Shown: in pieces, positions 61,152-64,000 of the stretch
Position numbering within the stretch: the first letter of the stretch is position 1
How the letters are laid out: the number at the start of each line of letters is the position of its first letter
Source of the DNA: Guptibacillus hwajinpoensis
GTDB lineage: Bacteria > Bacillota > Bacilli > Bacillales > Guptibacillaceae
Assembly: GCF_020171785.1 (NCBI RefSeq)
Contig: NZ_JAIVAE010000006.1
Span: 287,204 to 351,203, forward strand
Length of the DNA stretch: 64,000 bases
Direction of reading: 5' to 3'
Program-made: the position numbers and the translations under genes
Notes under the pieces: model-generated
Database searches by the model: none
Told to the model about the DNA's origin: nothing
What the model saw: the letters and a program-made list of their open reading frames with translations, nothing else

Positions 61152-61184
61152 AATAAAAAAACCTCTGCACGATTCGTGCAGAGG
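61152..61184 (-). terminator. Intrinsic terminator
   Basis: CCTCTGCACGA pairs with TCGTGCAGAGG. On the minus strand seven T follow. It ends the haemolysin-III gene. Confidence 0.93.
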
Positions 61185-61191
61185 AATAGCT

Positions 61192-61833
61192 TTACAACGG
61201 TAAAACGTATAACAGAACACAGAAAAAGTGAGCGAGCGTTCCACCTACAACAAATAAATGCCAAACAGCATGATGGTATTTAAAAGCTCTCCATACATAG
61301 AAGACAGCACCTATTGTATAGAGGATTCCGCCAATCACTAGTAGCATCATTCCATTTGGGTGGAGGTTCTGGGTAAGTGGATTCCAGGCAAGAACGATGA
61401 GCCAGCCCATTAACACGTAAAGAATTGTTGAGATAAAGAGAAACTTTTTGACAAAATAAGCTTTGAAAACTGTTCCAATAATGGCAAGGCCCCACACGAT
61501 TCCAAACAGTGTCCAGCCAAGCCAGCCTTCAATGACTATAAATAAAAAGGGAGTGTACGTTCCTGCGATAAAAAAATAAATGGAAGAGTGATCAAGTATT
61601 TCAAAAAAGTCTTTTGCTTTTCCGGCGGGAAAGCTGTGCACAAGGGTAGAAGCTGTATAAAGCAGGAGCATCGTTGTGCCAAAAAGCGTAAAGCTAACAA
61701 TATGCCATGCCGTTCCGTAAAGAGATGCAAAGACAATTAGTATGACGAGAGCAGCAAGACTGATAATAGCTCCAATTCCATGAGTGATATAATTTGCGCG
61801 TTCTTCACCAACCGTAAACGTATGAGTTGTCAT
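61192..61833 (-). CDS. Haemolysin III family membrane protein (YplQ/TrhA-like)
   Basis: A 213-residue protein with seven helices of the PAQR/HlyIII family. Motifs: YITHGIGAIISLAAL near the start, LDHSSIYFFIAGTYTPF in the middle and VWHLFVVGGTLAHFFCVL at the end, giving the Ser/His/Asp metal-site residues. Relatives affect membrane fluidity or fatty acid homeostasis; the hemolysin name is historical. ATG 61833 follows AAAGGA by 9 bases. Confidence 0.92.
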   Translation of the reverse strand: MTTHTFTVGEERANYITHGIGAIISLAALVILIVFASLYGTAWHIVSFTLFGTTMLLLYTASTLVHSFPAGKAKDFFEILDHSSIYFFIAGTYTPFLFIVIEGWLGWTLFGIVWGLAIIGTVFKAYFVKKFLFISTILYVLMGWLIVLAWNPLTQNLHPNGMMLLVIGGILYTIGAVFYVWRAFKYHHAVWHLFVVGGTLAHFFCVLLYVLPL

Positions 61834-61905
61834 AAGCATCATTCCTTTAAATCAATTACTAGAAGTATACTACAGGATTCATCATACGTCATTGTTGAGG
61901 AAATC

Positions 61906-62085
61906 CTATTTCTTTTGATCTCGTAGTTTTTCAGCTTCTTTTAAAAGATGATACGTATAAAAATCTTTTTCCTCTACTTGCTCAGTGACAGCTTCCATCA
62001 CAACGAATTCTTCCGCAATTTCTTCTCGCATAGAAGAGAGAAGCTTTTCACTATCAGAAGTGACTAGTTTATTCTTTTCGTTCAT
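61906..62085 (-). CDS. Small hydrophilic protein, unknown function
   Basis: 59 residues reading MNEKNKLVTSDSEKLLSSMR.. and ending LLKEAEKLRDQKK. It is helical and acidic-basic mixed. AAGGAG lies 9 bases before ATG 62085; the earlier ATG 62091 is closer. It may be co-transcribed with the CrtI-like gene upstream. No family is recognised. Confidence 0.55.
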   Translation of the reverse strand: MNEKNKLVTSDSEKLLSSMREEIAEEFVVMEAVTEQVEEKDFYTYHLLKEAEKLRDQKK

Positions 62086-62147
62086 CGTCATTCGCTCCTT
62101 CAACATGAAATGATAGTATCATTCTGCCAAAGAAAACCGAATTTATT

Positions 62148-63635
62148 CTAAAGAAACTTTGTTTTCTTGTTATCTTTCAAAATAGATCGGTAGACATGGT
62201 AACCGCTCGTCGATACCCCAATCGTACCAGCACCTGGAAATACACTGTCCCCACATAGCCAAAGTCCATTTAGTCCAGTTCGATGGGAAAGGCTGTTGAA
62301 AAGACTATATTCGTTTGTTTGAGGAAAGCCGCCAACCATGCCTTTTGGTCTTTTCGTAAACCGTTCCCATGCTCGAGGTGCTCCAGTCATCTGTATTTCA
62401 ATTCCACTTCTTACATTTGGAATGACGCGTTCGATGCCTGTTAGCATTTTTTCAGTCAGTTCCTTTTTATATTGATCGTATTTCTCTTTTGTATCCCAGT
62501 GATGGAGTTCTGTATGTGTACTAACGGTTAACGTGCGAAAGCCAGCGGGTGCACGATTAAGATCGTTGGACTTCGACAGGGATAAGAAGAGGTGATTCCC
62601 TTCTGTCGTGTCTCCATCCGAGGAGAGGACTTGGCTAAACAGCGCGGTGTAGTCAGGGATCACCTTTTCATCTAAAGCAAGATACATCGTAAACGCTCCC
62701 CACTGTGCAAGTTGACTTCTACTTCTTAATTTTGTAGGCAGTTGTTTTTGGAGTGGTTCCGGTAGAAGTGGCACAAATGCCTGGACAGGTAGGTTACTAA
62801 CAAGGTGATCTGCTTTCCACTGCTCTCCTTTTTGATCAATGGCTACCCAGCGGTTATTTTCGCGGCGAATCGTTTGGACTTGTTTTCTGCGGTAGGTTTT
62901 TCCACCGCTCTCCTCAATATACTGCTGAAGTATTTCAGCAATACGATATAATCCGCCTTCCGTATAGTAAGCACCTTCATGATAAATATCGAGAGCGAGG
63001 GAGCCCATCAGTGCGGAACAATTTTCACTAGTTGTTTGCATACTATCGATTAATTGGCCATCTATAAAATGCTTGAAATCAGTTGCTTCTGTAAGGTTAT
63101 GTTTCAGAAGGAGATCTCCCATTGTTTTCCTTAAATATGGCAAAAGGAGAGGTGTACCGGGTTTTAGAGATAGAAGTAGCTCTTTCCATTCGGATAAAGT
63201 TACCGGTGGAACAACTGGAAGAGGTTCAATTAACTTTCGAATTTCTGCTCCGATTTTCCATACCTCTTTATAGAAGGAAACGATTTTGGTTGCATGATCG
63301 GGGAATTGGGTGGCACATTCTGATAAATGACGATTTCGATCAGAATAATAAGGCATGACACGACTTCCCTGGTATATTCGCATAATTTCATCCATTGCGA
63401 TGGCTGGAAAGGATCGTCCCAACTCTCTTAAAATTCGGTGGTGTAGTCCGCCTTCCTCAAACCCCATTCCCATCGTTGCACCAACGGGAAAAAGAAATTT
63501 TTCTCTGCTGAATTTTCCAGCAGATCCTCCCCATTCATTCGAAGCTTCTAGAACTGTTACATGATAGCCGTCTTTTGTGAGCAGGGCAGCAGTCGTCAAA
63601 CCGCCAATACCGCCACCAATTACAATGATCTCCAT
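62148..63635 (-). CDS. FAD-dependent oxidoreductase, phytoene desaturase/CrtI-like
   Basis: A 495-residue flavoprotein. The N-terminal IVIGGGIGGLTTAALL is the FAD-binding GxGxxG; the C-terminal LNGLWLCGDSVFPGAGTIGVSTSGYHVYRSIL is the CrtI/CrtISO signature. It could be a carotenoid desaturase or isomerase, or another amine/polyene oxidoreductase. GGAGGG lies 6 bases before ATG 63635. No crtB, crtE or other carotenoid genes are near, so the pathway cannot be named. Confidence 0.82.
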   Translation of the reverse strand: MEIIVIGGGIGGLTTAALLTKDGYHVTVLEASNEWGGSAGKFSREKFLFPVGATMGMGFEEGGLHHRILRELGRSFPAIAMDEIMRIYQGSRVMPYYSDRNRHLSECATQFPDHATKIVSFYKEVWKIGAEIRKLIEPLPVVPPVTLSEWKELLLSLKPGTPLLLPYLRKTMGDLLLKHNLTEATDFKHFIDGQLIDSMQTTSENCSALMGSLALDIYHEGAYYTEGGLYRIAEILQQYIEESGGKTYRRKQVQTIRRENNRWVAIDQKGEQWKADHLVSNLPVQAFVPLLPEPLQKQLPTKLRSRSQLAQWGAFTMYLALDEKVIPDYTALFSQVLSSDGDTTEGNHLFLSLSKSNDLNRAPAGFRTLTVSTHTELHHWDTKEKYDQYKKELTEKMLTGIERVIPNVRSGIEIQMTGAPRAWERFTKRPKGMVGGFPQTNEYSLFNSLSHRTGLNGLWLCGDSVFPGAGTIGVSTSGYHVYRSILKDNKKTKFL

Positions 63636-63801
63636 CTTATTCCCTCCATGATGCTTCGAATCACATTTCTTTCTATTATATAGGTGAGCGAAGTTCAAAT
63701 CATGTATGAGTGTGTCTTTTGCTATGTAAGTTTAGGAAAATTCCATGTTTGTACCGTGGTACTTGTCCAGCCAACTTGATTGAATCGGCATAAGATAAGG
63801 T

Positions 63802-63919
63802 AAAGAGTGAGTCAGGTCCCCCCCTTTGTAAATACTCACTCTTTGTGACCCATAAGTTTGAGTCAGAATTTATTCTGACTCTCAGGCTGTCGAGAAAGTC
63901 TCGACAGCCTGTTTTTTTT
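63802..63919 (+). ncRNA. Candidate structured RNA: three hairpins ending in a terminator
   Basis: Hairpin 1: AAAGAGTGAGT (63802-63812) with ACTCACTCTTT (63834-63844), 11 bp, its 21-base loop holding seven C in a row. Hairpin 2: GAGTCAGAA (63860-63868) with TTCTGACTC (63873-63881). Hairpin 3: CAGGCTGTCGAGA (63883-63895) with TCTCGACAGCCTG (63899-63911), then eight T: a strong terminator. No coding gene precedes it on this strand. It could be a trans-acting sRNA with a C-rich seed or the attenuator leader of the gene at 63991. No clear promoter is visible. Confidence 0.5.
63883..63919 (+). terminator. Perfect 13-bp intrinsic terminator
   Basis: CAGGCTGTCGAGA pairs fully with TCTCGACAGCCTG around AAG, followed by eight T. 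It is the 3' end of the structured element. Confidence 0.92.
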
Positions 63920-63990
63920 ATCTCATTTCCCTCAATTATCCATTTTGTTTTGTTATCCTATAGGTAGATTCTATTTAGGCGGTGATTTTA

Positions 63991-64000
63991 ATGTTCCAAT
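63991..64000 (+). CDS. Start of a gene cut by the window edge
   Basis: ATG at 63991 follows GGCGGTGA by 5 bases. Only three codons (M-F-Q) are inside the window, so nothing can be said of the product. Confidence 0.5.

Larger units (their letters stand above)
63636..63990 (+). other. Intergenic region with a structured element
   Basis: No ORF of note. The left part (63636-63780) is the divergent promoter region of the CrtI-like gene. From 63802 three perfect hairpins follow in a row, listed separately. The right part (63920-63990) leads to the start codon of the next gene, with GGCGGTGA as RBS. Confidence 0.6.

Noticed and set aside
1..64000. tRNA, rRNA, CRISPR, insertion sequences and prophage genes
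   Set aside because: None could be recognised on either strand by reading; no transposase, integrase or repeat-spacer pattern was seen.

Overview
The window looks like the chromosome of a low-to-moderate-GC Bacillaceae bacterium. Supporting features are strong AGGAGG ribosome-binding sites, frequent TTG/GTG starts, canonical U-tailed terminators, sigma-A promoters, cre-like CcpA sites, Fur-regulated FbpA/FbpB small proteins, an intracellular subtilisin of the IspA type, a YtrA-type GntR module and an HU paralogue. A complete mannosylglycerate utilisation locus (the solute is typical of red algae) suggests a marine or saline habitat; that ecological point is inference. No rRNA, tRNA, CRISPR array, insertion sequence or prophage was seen. 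Both window edges cut genes.

Layout. 1-11.6 kb: end of a BmrA-like ABC exporter, two AGCS alanine/glycine symporters, several oxidoreductases, a short MutS2 paralogue behind a structured leader, a PAP2-like membrane protein and a membrane diguanylate cyclase. 11.6-18.6 kb: class F-like sortase fused to FN3, a YtrA-type ABC operon with its own operator, a DUF4349 lipoprotein and an MscS channel. 18.7-25.9 kb: a secreted His-rich protein with a two-component system, then a cobalamin riboswitch controlling a class I ribonucleotide reductase operon, and a Tyr/Cys-rich small protein. 26-33.9 kb: proB, then an RpiR regulator, PTS EIIABC, GH38 mannosidase and a frameshifted glycerate kinase. 33.9-37.2 kb: a MerR/SDR pair, a P1 peptidase and YebC.

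37.2-39.6 kb is an AT-rich stretch of small membrane proteins and gene fragments. 39.6-48.7 kb holds DUF2642, a LytTR/DUF3021 pair, an IclR-MFS-GlcG operon, a lipoprotein, Nudix, and an ABC operon divergent from a TetR regulator. 48.8-57 kb holds FbpB, MOSC, HU, FbpA, GNAT, PhoH, IspA, a cupin and a voltage-sensor K+ channel. 55.7-61.1 kb is one overlapping operon with an ECF sigma factor embedded between two ABC modules. The right end holds a haemolysin-III protein, a CrtI-like oxidoreductase and a row of three perfect hairpins.

Most unusual points: (1) the MutS2 paralogue lacks the Smr nuclease domain and sits behind a leader with a possible short ORF and two terminator-like hairpins, resembling antibiotic-responsive attenuators; (2) a three-hairpin element with a C7 loop near the right edge could be a trans-acting sRNA or an attenuator; (3) an ECF sigma factor sits inside a double ABC operon; (4) an octamer array lies on an exact 20-bp phase. 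Several genes under 60 codons (FbpA, FbpB, a 29-residue membrane peptide and others) were found by direct reading.
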